Notes under the pieces: generated by a model
Seen by the model: only the letters and a program-made list of their open reading frames with translations
Told to the model about the DNA's origin: nothing
Databases searched by the model: none
NCBI RefSeq assembly: GCF_900141845.1
Contig: NZ_FQZB01000011.1
Span: 62,001 to 126,000, forward strand
Length of the DNA: 64,000 nt
From: Clostridium cavendishii DSM 21758
Lineage (GTDB): Bacteria; Bacillota; Clostridia; Clostridiales; Clostridiaceae
Direction: 5' to 3'
Part shown: in pieces, positions 1 to 7,568 of the stretch
Layout of the letters: each line of letters starts with the position of its first letter
Position numbering within the stretch: position 1 is the first letter of the stretch
Made by a program: the position numbers and the translations under genes

Positions 1-476
1 TTAAGGACTCTTCCCCCATCTATATCAATGAATAAGTTGCCTATATTAATTATCTCATTGGTATTTTCTATGGATTTATTATAATGTTGTCTACGAATTT
101 GAGCTTTTATACGGAAGGATATTTCTCTTGGACTAAATGGTTTTGTAATATAATCATCTCCTCCACTACTAAGACCTAGTATCTTATCTATCTCATCGTT
201 TTTTGATGATAAGAAAAGTATTGGACAATATGAAAATTCTCTTATTTTTTTACAAACCTCTATACCATCTATATCTTGAAGCATTATATCTAGTACAATG
301 ATGTGTGGTGAATATTTCTTTGCTAAATTTATGCCTTCTATGCCTGAGTGAGCTTTTTTTATTTCTTTAAAACCATCGCTTTTTAGTACTTCTTCTATAA
401 GATCAGTTATATCTCTTTCATCATCAATAAGCAAAATTTTAGAGTTAGTAAAATTGAGTTCGTTATGTATTACCAT
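1..476 (-). CDS. OmpR-type response regulator, C-terminus beyond the window
   Basis: Reading leftwards from an ATG at 474-476 after an AAGGAGGA ribosome site, the product starts MVIHNELNFTNSKILLIDDE. It carries a receiver domain with the acidic pair D18/D19, the predicted phospho-acceptor D63 in VLDIMLQDIDG, and the KPFSP switch-lysine motif. The frame is open to base 1, so the winged-helix DNA-binding domain is largely missing from the window. The family makes phosphorylation-dependent transcription factors working with a membrane histidine kinase; the partner would lie outside. The order receiver then linker fits OmpR/PhoB, but the output domain is not seen, so that subclass is inferred from the linker. 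Confidence 0.88.
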   Translation of the reverse strand, partial: MVIHNELNFTNSKILLIDDERDITDLIEEVLKSDGFKEIKKAHSGIEGINLAKKYSPHIIVLDIMLQDIDGIEVCKKIREFSYCPILFLSSKNDEIDKILGLSSGGDDYITKPFSPREISFRIKAQIRRQHYNKSIENTNEIINIGNLFIDIDGGRVL

Positions 477-675
477 ATAATCCTCCTTAATAAGTAATAA
501 TAAAAAATATTACTTTGCTCAAATATACATTTTCTTCACATTACTATTATATCTAATATAGTAATTCTATTAACCATACTTTGCAATTAACTTTTTAATA
601 GTATTTCAGTTTTGCGAAAATTATGTATCCTATAAATACCATTAATAATATTTATTAAATGAAGGTGATTCAACT
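477..675. other. AT-rich divergent intergenic region
   Basis: This stretch separates the leftward response regulator from the rightward endonuclease fragment. It is AT-rich and must hold any promoters for both. I see a GAAGGTGATT ribosome site for the rightward fragment at its end, but no convincing -35/-10 pair or RNA structure. Confidence 0.5.
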
Positions 676-867
676 ATGACTGAAACAGAAAAAGCTTATA
701 TTGCTGGAATTATAGATGGTGAAGGAAGCATAATGCTTCAATCCTTTCACAAAAACCAACTACCTGCCCCCTGTGTTTCTATAACTTCAACTACAACTGA
801 ACTACTAACTTGGATAAAAGAAAAATTTCGAATTACTTTTAATCAAATACAAATCTGTACCTTATAG
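676..867 (+). pseudogene. LAGLIDADG homing endonuclease, N-terminal fragment
   Basis: The 63-residue product begins MTETEKAYIAGIIDGEGSI, a good match to the first LAGLIDADG helix (AGIIDGEGS) of single-motif homing endonucleases, and then follows the family as far as LLTWIKEKF. The usual family length is well above 100 residues, so this is truncated. After FRITFNQIQ the frame closes. In the next frame the bases around 853-880 read KSVPYRNGHYSE, which resembles the end of such proteins, suggesting an internal deletion or frameshift. The intact endonuclease on the other strand ends only 10 bp away. It has a good ribosome site, so a short peptide may still be made, but nuclease activity is unlikely. 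Confidence 0.65.
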
Positions 868-876
868 AAACGGACA

Positions 877-2148
877 TTATTCAGAATATTTCCACATAAA
901 TCCACAACAGGTTTTATACTTTCCACTAATAGCTCTTTCAATAGCCTGAAATGTAACCTCATAAAAAGTAGCAGCCTCTCTTAAGTTTGGCCATTCTTTA
1001 ATTAAGTTTCCATTAATATCATACTGCCTTACTGCTCTTTTCTTTTTATTTTCTATTCTATCAGCATATTGCCATATAAAGTTACAACAACTTTTTCTTT
1101 CTCCTGTACATACTCTACGAATAGCCTTAGGTGTAGTATTATAATATTCTGCTGCCAACTTTACTGTATCCCAAGTATCAATATAATTACCTTTTAAATC
1201 ATATTGCTCTATTGTTTTATTTTGTTTTGCTTTTTTATCAATATTTTTTTCTTTATATCCTAATTTAGTCCGTATGTTTATTCCATCTTTTAAAAACTCA
1301 TTGTATTGTTTTAAATATAACCATAAAAAGTTTTTATGTGATTTATATTTCTCATATTTACAACATTTTTTAATATCACTTACATCAAATTCTTTTTTTA
1401 ACTCTTGTAAAGTATATGTTCCTATATAATTAGCATCTTTATCTAATTTAACTACTTCTATGCACGATTTTTCTTCTCTTTTATTTTTTTGATACTCCAT
1501 ATATCTCTTAAATTCATCCCATTTATCTTTTTTTCTTTTCATATAAAAAGTTGCATTTTCATATAAAGAATCTACAATATCTCTATATTTTTTACCAGCA
1601 AAACTTATTTGACAGCTGTTTGGTGAATGTCTATTTATTAAAATCTTTTTTTCTGAATCAAAAAACAGCTTAATTCCATATAACATATCATATGTACCAA
1701 TAAATTTTATTTCACAAATCAAAATTGGACTTTTTCTCTTTTTTCTTAATTTCATATAAGTGGATATACAACCATCACCATCCATATATCCCCTAACAAA
1801 ATGATTGATTAAGTTTTTAGGTATCATATCCTCATTTGGAAATTTTAATACTAATGATTTTCTTGGTATACAGCCTAAATTTATTAAATCATTTGCCATC
1901 TTAGTACTACTAATACCAATGAAAATATACCCCTTTTTATCCACACATATTGGTCTATTAGAATTTATATCCTTTAAAAATTCTTCTAATACATTTTTAT
2001 CATCTGGATGCAACTGAATTATTATTTTTTTATTTTTTTCACCTTTTTCAAAAACACATCCATCTGCATATAAAAATCCTAACCAATATGCTTTTCTTTC
2101 AGTATCAATTTTTTCAAAATATGAATTATCTTGAATATATTTTGACAT
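877..2148 (-). CDS. free-standing LAGLIDADG homing endonuclease with NUMOD1 repeats
   Basis: The 423-residue protein starts at ATG 2146-2148; a GGGTGAT site lies just upstream and the in-frame extension starts with TTG. Two dodecapeptide motifs are visible: WLGFLYADGCV near residue 30 and RGYMDGDGCIS near residue 125. This is the double-motif LAGLIDADG layout expected to act as a monomer. From about residue 235 there are three related modules of roughly 50-60 residues (VVKLDKDANYIGTY..., IEQYDLKGNYIDTW..., VRQYDINGNLIKEW...), each with the NUMOD1 pattern of a beta-hairpin plus a helix-turn-helix-like segment and ending in FLW/FIW/FMW. NUMOD1 modules bind DNA in homing endonucleases. No intron or intein surrounds it, so it is free-standing. 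Its target is unknown. Confidence 0.85.
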   Translation of the reverse strand: MSKYIQDNSYFEKIDTERKAYWLGFLYADGCVFEKGEKNKKIIIQLHPDDKNVLEEFLKDINSNRPICVDKKGYIFIGISSTKMANDLINLGCIPRKSLVLKFPNEDMIPKNLINHFVRGYMDGDGCISTYMKLRKKRKSPILICEIKFIGTYDMLYGIKLFFDSEKKILINRHSPNSCQISFAGKKYRDIVDSLYENATFYMKRKKDKWDEFKRYMEYQKNKREEKSCIEVVKLDKDANYIGTYTLQELKKEFDVSDIKKCCKYEKYKSHKNFLWLYLKQYNEFLKDGINIRTKLGYKEKNIDKKAKQNKTIEQYDLKGNYIDTWDTVKLAAEYYNTTPKAIRRVCTGERKSCCNFIWQYADRIENKKKRAVRQYDINGNLIKEWPNLREAATFYEVTFQAIERAISGKYKTCCGFMWKYSE

Positions 2149-2263
2149 ACTATCACCCAATTATATTTTTGGTAAAATAACAAAAATTATTCATTCAAGT
2201 CGAATGTATATTCTGTTAGAATTTGTGAAATACTAATATTAAGTAAAATTTAATATTTAATAT

Positions 2264-2309
2264 AAAAAATCCACGACAAATTTGTCGTGGATTTTAATGG
2301 TGGAAGCGA
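2264..2309 (-). repeat. partial duplicate of ssrA 3' end plus terminator (candidate att site)
   Basis: These 46 bases match 3339-3384 at 43 positions by eye: the rho-independent terminator arms (AATCCACGACA / TGTCGTGGATT) and the reverse complement of the CCA-containing tmRNA 3' end (TGGTGGAAGCGA against TGGTGGAGGCGA). Homology stops inside the T-arm. A direct repeat of a tmRNA 3' end is what site-specific integration into ssrA leaves behind. The terminator half may still stop leftward transcription of the genes at 2339-3256. Confidence 0.75.
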
Positions 2310-2338
2310 AACGTGACCTTTGAAATCCACCCTTAAAT

Positions 2339-2461
2339 TTATATATTAAAAATATTATGCTCACATTTAACCCCGAGTAATCGGAATGGGATTGAACTAT
2401 TCAAAACCTGTTCTAACACAAAACCTAAAAAAGCAATTACTGTTAAAATTTTATTTATCAT
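2339..2461 (-). CDS. small hydrophobic peptide (40 aa), unrecognised
   Basis: A short leftward ORF starts MINKILTVIAFLGFVLEQVL and ends at TAA 2339-2341. A GAGGAGGG ribosome site lies about 7 nt before ATG 2459-2461; an in-frame ATG at 2465-2467 is too close to that site. Residues 2-20 are hydrophobic and could span or insert into a membrane, and there is one cysteine near the C-terminus. I do not recognise the family. It lies about 100 bp downstream of the pentapeptide-repeat gene and ends before the duplicated ssrA terminator, so the two may form one transcript. The strong ribosome site is the main support for its being real. Confidence 0.45.
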   Translation of the reverse strand: MINKILTVIAFLGFVLEQVLNSSIPFRLLGVKCEHNIFNI

Positions 2462-2560
2462 AGGCATCCCTCCTCGAATACTAACCAACATAACGTGTCC
2501 CTAATTGTCGATATGGTTTTCACAAGTTTCCCTGTTCCGGAGCAGGACAACTATAACATA

Positions 2561-3256
2561 TCATATATGTAAATATGAGTCAATCATTTTCCTATATGCA
2601 TATACCGTGTAAAATGCATACTTACTCTTTCTTCTACATAATGCTTCAAGAGCCCTTTGTAATCTATTGTCATAGTAATTTTGAAGTATACTCAAATTCC
2701 ATCTATTAACTTTATTTTTCTTAACATGTAATACATGATATTTATATATTTTTTCACATTCTGATAACTTTAAAACAGTCTCACTTAATTCTTTATTTAA
2801 TATACCCTTAGGATACGTTCTTAAAATCTCACATTTATCATTCAAATTAAGGTTTTTAGCATTTTCTAGATTAGTTGAAATAAAAATTACATTATCATAT
2901 TTTACACCTTCAAAGTCAGTATTTTTCAAATTACAATTAAAGAAAATAACCTCTTTTAATATAGCATTCTTAAAAGATGTACTTTTTAAATTACAACTTG
3001 TAAACTCTACCCCCAGTAATTTTGTATTTTTGAAATTACATTTAGTTATATTTGATGCATGGTATTTAACGTTTTCAAAACTAGCATCTTTGTAAATCAA
3101 ATTATGTATATTAGTTTGATAATTATATTTATCTTTAAATCCCTTATACTTCACTGGAGAATTAGACAAATTAAATCTTACTAACTTTTCCTTTTTAATC
3201 TTCTTCATTCTCTTTATCTTTTGTTTCATTTTTCTTCTTTTTTTACCTCTCCCCAT
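2561..3256 (-). CDS. pentapeptide-repeat protein with basic N-terminus
   Basis: The start is placed at ATG 3254-3256 (MGRGKKRRKMKQ) because GGAGG lies 7 nt upstream; the longer frame has no such site. The 231-residue product opens with a highly basic, Lys/Arg-rich stretch to about residue 30. It then has eight or so five-residue repeats of the A/C/T-(N/D/S)-(L/F)-x-x type between about residues 60 and 155 (CNFKNTKLLGVEF, CNLKSTSF, CNLKNTDF, TNLENA). Pentapeptide repeats fold as a right-handed quadrilateral beta-helix. Known functions range from DNA-gyrase protection (Qnr-like) to unknown, so no specific role is assigned. The C-terminal 75 residues are unrelated and Tyr/Lys-rich. It lies between two copies of the ssrA 3' end, which suggests accessory cargo. 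Confidence 0.8.
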   Translation of the reverse strand: MGRGKKRRKMKQKIKRMKKIKKEKLVRFNLSNSPVKYKGFKDKYNYQTNIHNLIYKDASFENVKYHASNITKCNFKNTKLLGVEFTSCNLKSTSFKNAILKEVIFFNCNLKNTDFEGVKYDNVIFISTNLENAKNLNLNDKCEILRTYPKGILNKELSETVLKLSECEKIYKYHVLHVKKNKVNRWNLSILQNYYDNRLQRALEALCRRKSKYAFYTVYAYRKMIDSYLHI

Positions 3257-3338
3257 TATATGCCTCCAAAATAAAAATACACTATAACTTAACATAGTAA
3301 TTATACCATATTTATACATACTCTTTTATTTTTCGCAT

Positions 3339-3371
3339 AAAAAATCCACGACAAAACTGTCGTGGATTTTA
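3339..3371 (-). terminator. ssrA rho-independent terminator
   Basis: A perfect stem (AATCCACGACA with TGTCGTGGATT, loop AAAAC) is followed on the minus strand by a T-run. It begins directly after the encoded CCA end of tmRNA. A near-copy lies at 2266-2296. Confidence 0.9.
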
Positions 3372-3372
3372 A

Positions 3373-3724
3373 TGGTGGAGGCGAGGGGTATCGAACCCCT
3401 GTCCGAAAGCAGACCAGCTTAGCTTTCTACGAGTGTAGTCTATATTTTAACATTCCCTCCAAGTAACGCCCATAGACAGGCTTTACTCTTCAGTAGCTTC
3501 ATTTATTCCGTTCTATACTCAAAGCTTTGTATAGCTCGGTTCCCCACTTTTTGACGCCCTAGCCTAAGTCGTGGGACTCAAAGGTAGGACGAGCAGACTA
3601 CGCTGCTAACGCGAAATTATCTTCTGCGTTTACATTTAATGCATACTTTATTTACGAGGCGCCATGCTTCCCTCGACTCGCTTACCAAACCCATCATTAC
3701 CCCCGTCGAAGCCAAAACGCCCCC
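3373..3724 (-). ncRNA. ssrA: transfer-messenger RNA (tmRNA)
   Basis: The minus strand begins GGGGGCGTTTTGGCTTCGAC at 3724 and ends CGCCTCCACCA at 3373. The first seven bases pair with the acceptor 3' strand (one G-U), and the T-arm GGTTCGATACCCC is present. The tag frame at 3598-3627 reads AEDNFALAA then TAG, preceded by the usual upstream resume-codon context. With SmpB it rescues stalled ribosomes and tags nascent chains for proteolysis. smpB and rnr lie further right on the same strand, the common order in Firmicutes, although here an ABC operon, xpt genes and others intervene. Length, ends and tag all fit, so confidence is high. Confidence 0.97.
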
Positions 3725-3778
3725 ATGTATAGGTAATATGGTTTAAACGCAAATACCATATTTAGTTTTTAGAACTTA

Positions 3779-3807
3779 ATTATATACTATAAATTTAGTA
3801 TAGTCAA
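3779..3807 (-). promoter_or_regulatory. vegetative promoter of ssrA
   Basis: On the minus strand TTGACT (3802-3807) and TATAAT (3779-3784) are separated by 17 nt, nearly a consensus sigma-A promoter. Transcription would start near 3772, leaving a leader of about 45-50 nt to be removed from the tmRNA 5' end, as expected for RNase P processing. Confidence 0.85.
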
Positions 3808-3955
3808 CCTGAGAAAAACTACTCTGTTTTTTAAACATTTAATTTGTTTCTCTCTGTAATGTATATATTATATTAAAATCTTTTTTCTTTCAACGCAAAA
3901 TTTTTTCATTTTTTTGAAATAAAACTATTTGAAAAGTATTAATATCTTTTCGTGG

Positions 3956-3978
3956 AATCTTAAGGAAATTTTAAGATT
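3956..3978. promoter_or_regulatory. inverted repeat ahead of the ABC export operon
   Basis: AATCTTAA and TTAAGATT flank a 7-nt centre, about 90 nt before the ATP-binding gene. It is a possible operator for a regulator of this exporter. The rest of the 342-nt gap between ssrA and this operon is AT-rich and otherwise featureless apart from the ssrA promoter. Confidence 0.35.
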
Positions 3979-4066
3979 TACTTTATTTAATATTAAAAGT
4001 TTTTGGATATCATTATAAATGTACTAATAAGTATTGTGTTTTTAATTAATTTTAAGGAGGAAATTT

Positions 4067-4978
4067 ATGAACGTGTTAGAAGTTACTGATGTTAGAAAAC
4101 ATCTTGGTAAAAGAGAAATTATAAAAGGGATATCTTTTAATGTACAAGAAGGTGAAATCTTTGGCTTTCTTGGTCCAAATGGTGCTGGTAAAACTACTAC
4201 TATAAGAATGCTTGTGGGACTTATTTCTCCAAACAATGGTTCTATTAAGATAATGGATTATGATCTACACAAGGATAGAGAAAAAGCTCTTTCTTATCTT
4301 GGTGCTGTAGTTGAAAATCCTGAACTTTATGGCTACTTATCTGGAAGAGAAAATCTTATGCAAATAGCTAGAATTAGAGGTATTTCTAAAGTAGAAGTAG
4401 ATAATATCATTAAACTTATAGGACTTGAAGATAGAATAAATGATAAATTCAAAAAATACTCTTTAGGTATGAAACAAAGGTTAGGTCTTGGCGCAGCTCT
4501 TTTATGCAATCCTAAACTGTTAATATTAGACGAGCCAACTAACGGGTTAGATCCTTCTGGTATTTTAGATTTTAGAGAAATAGTAAAAACCGCTGCAAAA
4601 GAAAGAGGAATGGCTGTTTTCGTATCTTCTCATATACTTAGTGAAGTTCAACAGCTTTGTGATAGAGTTGCCTTTATAAATCATGGTGAAATTCAATCTA
4701 TTGAAAATATAAATGAAACTACTACATTAAATGAAAAAGAAACTTTAGCTTTAATTACTCATAAAAATGATCTAGCTACTTCAATAATCAAGGATTTAGA
4801 TTATGTATATGACTATAAATTAGAAGATGACAAGCTTTCAGTTATAATTAAATCTGGCTTCACTCCTAGTCTTATAAATAACTTAGTAAGACATGATATA
4901 GCTATTGAAGAGATTTATAAAAAGCATAAGGGACTTGAACAAAGATATATGGAACTTGTGGAAGGAGGAGTTAGATAA
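4067..4978 (+). CDS. ABC transporter ATP-binding protein (BcrA/NatA type)
   Basis: This 303-residue ATPase has Walker A GPNGAGKT at residues 36-43, signature YSLGMKQR at 131-138, Walker B LLILDEP at 151-157 and a switch histidine in SSHILSEV. The C-terminal 80 residues are the extension typical of drug/bacitracin/lantibiotic exporters of the NatA/BcrA group. It uses ATP to drive the membrane partner encoded next. An AAGGAGG site precedes the ATG. Its TAA overlaps the partner's ATG by one base (TAATG), so the two are translationally coupled. The substrate cannot be read from the sequence. No two-component pair or peptidase adjoins it that would point to antimicrobial-peptide resistance. Confidence 0.93.
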   Translation: MNVLEVTDVRKHLGKREIIKGISFNVQEGEIFGFLGPNGAGKTTTIRMLVGLISPNNGSIKIMDYDLHKDREKALSYLGAVVENPELYGYLSGRENLMQIARIRGISKVEVDNIIKLIGLEDRINDKFKKYSLGMKQRLGLGAALLCNPKLLILDEPTNGLDPSGILDFREIVKTAAKERGMAVFVSSHILSEVQQLCDRVAFINHGEIQSIENINETTTLNEKETLALITHKNDLATSIIKDLDYVYDYKLEDDKLSVIIKSGFTPSLINNLVRHDIAIEEIYKKHKGLEQRYMELVEGGVR

Positions 4979-6204
4979 TGTTATTTACTCTTATAAGGAA
5001 TGAAATAAGAAAAATTTTAAGAAGAGGTAAAACTTGGGTTGTATTTGCATTATTTGCAACATTTTTAATTCTTTTAGCTATTGGTAATAATATTGGTGAG
5101 AAAAGTGAACAAAGATTCAACGCTCCTGAACGCAGAATAGAATCTATAGAACATCAAATAGCTTATCAAAAAGAAAATTTAACTTCTAAAGAAAAATCTT
5201 TAAGTGCAGATGAATATTCTAAACTTAAAACTGAAACCGAAAAACGTATCCAATCTTTAGAGGAACAAAAAAAATCTTTTGAAGAAATCAAGGCTGATCC
5301 TTCAAAATCTGAAAACTTATGGAAGGTAAAGCTAGACAATGATATCCTTGGACTTGAAGAAGAACTAAAAGATAACTCAATACCTGATCAATATAAAACT
5401 AATTTACAAAATGAACTTAAGAACTTAAAATATTTAAAAGATCATAATATAAAACCAATGAACCGTTCTGAATTTACTTCTTATAATTATTTTGCTGGAC
5501 TACTTAAGATTTTAGGAGTATTTATGCTTGGTATAGGTCTTGCAATATTTATGAGTGATATAGTTTCTGGTGAATGTACTCCAGCAACTCTTAAATTTTT
5601 ACTTATTCAACCAGTTTCTAGGGGGAAAGTTCTATTTTCTAAATTTATATCTGTTATTTTAACCTCTTTAGGTATGATTCTATCACTTGAAGCTATTGCC
5701 TTCTTAGCTATAGGTATATTCAAGGGCTTTGGAAATCCTGATTATCCTATGAATTTTGGTACAAAATATGCTTTCGATTTAGGAAATATTAAGGATGGTG
5801 CTAATCCTCTAATAGAAGTTGCTAACTCTACTTCTATGATACCTTTATCTAGCTTTACTTTAAAAGCTGTTTTACTTCAATGTTTATTTATAGTAGCTTG
5901 TTGCTCCTTTATATTTATGATATCTACACTTGTTAAATCAAGCATGATATCAATGGCAATTAGTACTGCTACACTAATAGGCTGTAGCATATTAAATCAA
6001 GCTGTTGGTCAATTTAGGAAAATATCATTCTTATTCTTCCCAAGTTACGGTGATTCTTCTAGTTTATTAGATGGTAGTATATCAGTATTCTTTAATAAAC
6101 CTAATGTAACTATGCAGTTTGGTATTATAGTAATGATAGCTTGGATAATAGGCTGTTACTTAATATCACACATAATATTTAGCAAAAAAGATATATTAAT
6201 TTAG
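4978..6204 (+). CDS. ABC-2 type permease of the export pair
   Basis: The 408-residue protein has one N-terminal membrane segment (about residues 20-37), then a long hydrophilic, Glu/Lys-rich, probably coiled-coil domain (about 45-165). At least five further membrane segments follow, starting with FMLGIGLAIFMSDIVSGE. This is the usual layout of ABC-2/bacitracin-type exporter permeases, in which the region between helices 1 and 2 is extracytoplasmic. The motif SGECTPATLKFLLIQPVSR matches the amphipathic coupling segment after helix 2. It forms a complex with the preceding ATPase, with which it overlaps by 1 nt. A hairpin follows at 6215-6255. Confidence 0.9.
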   Translation: MLFTLIRNEIRKILRRGKTWVVFALFATFLILLAIGNNIGEKSEQRFNAPERRIESIEHQIAYQKENLTSKEKSLSADEYSKLKTETEKRIQSLEEQKKSFEEIKADPSKSENLWKVKLDNDILGLEEELKDNSIPDQYKTNLQNELKNLKYLKDHNIKPMNRSEFTSYNYFAGLLKILGVFMLGIGLAIFMSDIVSGECTPATLKFLLIQPVSRGKVLFSKFISVILTSLGMILSLEAIAFLAIGIFKGFGNPDYPMNFGTKYAFDLGNIKDGANPLIEVANSTSMIPLSSFTLKAVLLQCLFIVACCSFIFMISTLVKSSMISMAISTATLIGCSILNQAVGQFRKISFLFFPSYGDSSSLLDGSISVFFNKPNVTMQFGIIVMIAWIIGCYLISHIIFSKKDILI

Positions 6205-6211
6205 CGTTTTT

Positions 6212-6258
6212 CCTATAATACTTACTTGCTAAGTAGCAAGATGTATTATTTTCCAAAT
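6212..6258 (+). terminator. hairpin after the ABC permease
   Basis: ACTTGCTAAGTAGCAAG forms a tight stem, extended by AATAC / GTATT, and is followed by TTTTCC. It is a probable terminator of the export operon, with a weak T-run. Confidence 0.6.
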
Positions 6259-6304
6259 AAATTATTCAATAATCATAATAATTGTTGAATACCCCTAAAT
6301 AATA

Positions 6305-6352
6305 AGAAAGCTATGAAACTAGTACAAAATACTATTTCATAGCTTTTTTATT
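6305..6352. terminator. bidirectional terminator between ABC permease and xpt
   Basis: AAAGCTATGAAA pairs with TTTCATAGCTTT around a TAGTA / TACTA inner stem. T-rich flanks exist on both sides, so it can end both the rightward exporter and the leftward xpt transcript. Confidence 0.8.
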
Positions 6353-6358
6353 ATATGA

Positions 6359-6931
6359 TTATTTAAAGCTTACTTCTCCACCTTCAACCTTATCAACTAC
6401 AACTAGAGATTCTACTCTAACACCCTTTTCTTCTAGATACTTTCTTCCATTTTGGAAGCCTTTTTCTATTACTATACCTACTCCAACTATTTCAGCACCT
6501 GATTGTCTTACTACATCCATAAGTCCAAAAACAGCACACCCATTAGCTAAGAAGTCATCTATTATAAGTATTTTCTCACCTGGTTTTATAAACTTTTTAT
6601 CTACTACTACATTGTAAACTGTTTTTTTAGTAAAAGACATAACTTCTGACTTATAAGCATCTAACTCTCTTGATACCCTATCTATTTTCTTTCCAAAAAC
6701 AACCGGTATATTATCAAAATATTGAGCTGTTATAATACCAAGGCCTATCCCTGTTGCTTCTATAGTTAAAATTTTATCTATTTTTTCATCTTTAAATCTA
6801 TTTTTAAATTCTTTTCCTATTTCATTGAAAAATTCTACATCCATTTGATGATTTAAAAAGCTATCTACCATTAATATATTATCTTTAGTAACATAACCTT
6901 CTTTTCTTATTTTTTCTTTCAATAATTCCAT
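6359..6931 (-). CDS. xpt: xanthine phosphoribosyltransferase (copy 1)
   Basis: The 190-residue protein has the type I phosphoribosyltransferase PRPP-binding loop (ILIIDDFLANGCA, around residues 122-134) and the Xpt-type N-terminus MELLKEKIRKEGYV. The family converts xanthine plus PRPP to XMP for purine salvage in the cytoplasm. A GAAAGGATG ribosome site precedes the ATG. A second copy at 12513-13085 is clearly homologous along its length. Unlike that copy, this one has no recognisable purine aptamer upstream; the leader instead carries a degraded copy of the dispersed repeat (6948-7003). It could favour another 6-oxopurine. Confidence 0.93.
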   Translation of the reverse strand: MELLKEKIRKEGYVTKDNILMVDSFLNHQMDVEFFNEIGKEFKNRFKDEKIDKILTIEATGIGLGIITAQYFDNIPVVFGKKIDRVSRELDAYKSEVMSFTKKTVYNVVVDKKFIKPGEKILIIDDFLANGCAVFGLMDVVRQSGAEIVGVGIVIEKGFQNGRKYLEEKGVRVESLVVVDKVEGGEVSFK

Positions 6932-6947
6932 ATATATTCATCCTTTC

Positions 6948-7003
6948 ATGTATATGAAGTTTAAATAAAAATTCAAATTTTAGTTTAATTATTTGAACTC
7001 ACT
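6948..7003 (-). repeat. dispersed structured repeat, copy D (degraded)
   Basis: On the minus strand the stretch AGTGAGTTCAAATAATTAAAC followed by TAAAATTTGAATTTTTATTTAA aligns with copies at 7388-7470 and 40700-40776. The inner inverted repeat is weaker here. It lies in the leader of xpt copy 1. Confidence 0.55.
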
Positions 7004-7047
7004 TTGTAATAATATTCTTATAAATCTTAGTTAGAAGAAATTCTATT

Positions 7048-7365
7048 TTAAAATAATTTTTCTAAATTTATACTAAAACCTTCTACAATTTCAGAATAAA
7101 TTATGCCTTTTTCTTTAAGCAAATCTATTTGATCATAATTATTATCATCTCTTTTTAATTCTATATCAAAGGTTGCTTGAAATACCTCACAAGATTTTTC
7201 TTCTAATAAATTAGCATGTAATCTTCCATATATCCTTTAATGCTTAGTAGATGGTGATGGTGACATATACACTAATCCATCAATAAATTCTAACAAAGCA
7301 TCACTCTTTTGTCTTAGTTTGTAAAACTCATCTATGGTAATTTTGTTTTGTCCTACTAGTGCCAT
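7048..7365 (-). pseudogene. Uma2-type (DUF820) nuclease-fold gene, disabled
   Basis: Starting at ATG 7363-7365 after GGGAGGTGAG, the frame reads MALVGQNKITIDEFYKLRQ, then LLEFIDGLVYMSPSPSTKH followed by TAA. Beyond the stop the same frame continues with RIYGRLHANLLEE and FDIELKRDD. That is the standard Uma2 sequence, in which KHQ is expected where KH-stop is found, so a CAA-to-TAA nonsense change is likely. After DDNNYDQ it jumps to a typical C-terminal end (YSEIVEGFSINLEKLF), so the catalytic middle has been deleted. Uma2 proteins are restriction-endonuclease-fold proteins of mostly unknown role. The remnant lies between two direct copies of the dispersed repeat. Confidence 0.8.
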
Positions 7366-7387
7366 TATCACTCACCTCCCTAAATGT

Positions 7388-7470
7388 ATGTTCCTTAAGT
7401 AAGAATCCAAATTTTAATTTGGTTAATTCGAACTTACTCATACGAATGTAATGAGTAGGAGTCTCCTTAT
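7388..7470 (-). repeat. dispersed structured repeat, copy A
   Basis: On the minus strand it contains ACTCCTACTCATTACATTCG, GAGTAAGTTCG, CCAAATTAAAATTTGG and CTTACTT. It folds as two hairpins: ACTCAT / ATGAGT, and AAGTAAG / CTTACTT enclosing CCAAAT / ATTTGG. It closely resembles copy B at 40700-40776. Confidence 0.7.
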
Positions 7471-7524
7471 TATTATACCTTAATTCCATATAAGTATAAA
7501 CATCCTTTACAAAAAAATAAAACA

Positions 7525-7559
7525 AATACCCAGCTAAGTTTAATACTTAACTAGGTATT
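7525..7559 (-). terminator. terminator of the first BMP-type transporter operon
   Basis: AATACC...GGTATT forms the outer stem with TAAGT / ACTTA inside. On the minus strand it is followed by TTTGTTTTATTTTTTTG. It lies just after the last permease. Confidence 0.8.
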
Positions 7560-7568
7560 ACTAAATTC

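Noticed and set aside
6932..7047. Possible purine riboswitch before xpt copy 1
   Set aside because: None of the conserved aptamer elements (GTTTCTACC, L2/L3 loops, closing GACTA) are present on either strand.
7328..7525. 65-residue leftward ORF across repeat copy A
   Set aside because: It is out of frame with the Uma2 remnant, spans the structured repeat and shows no family resemblance.
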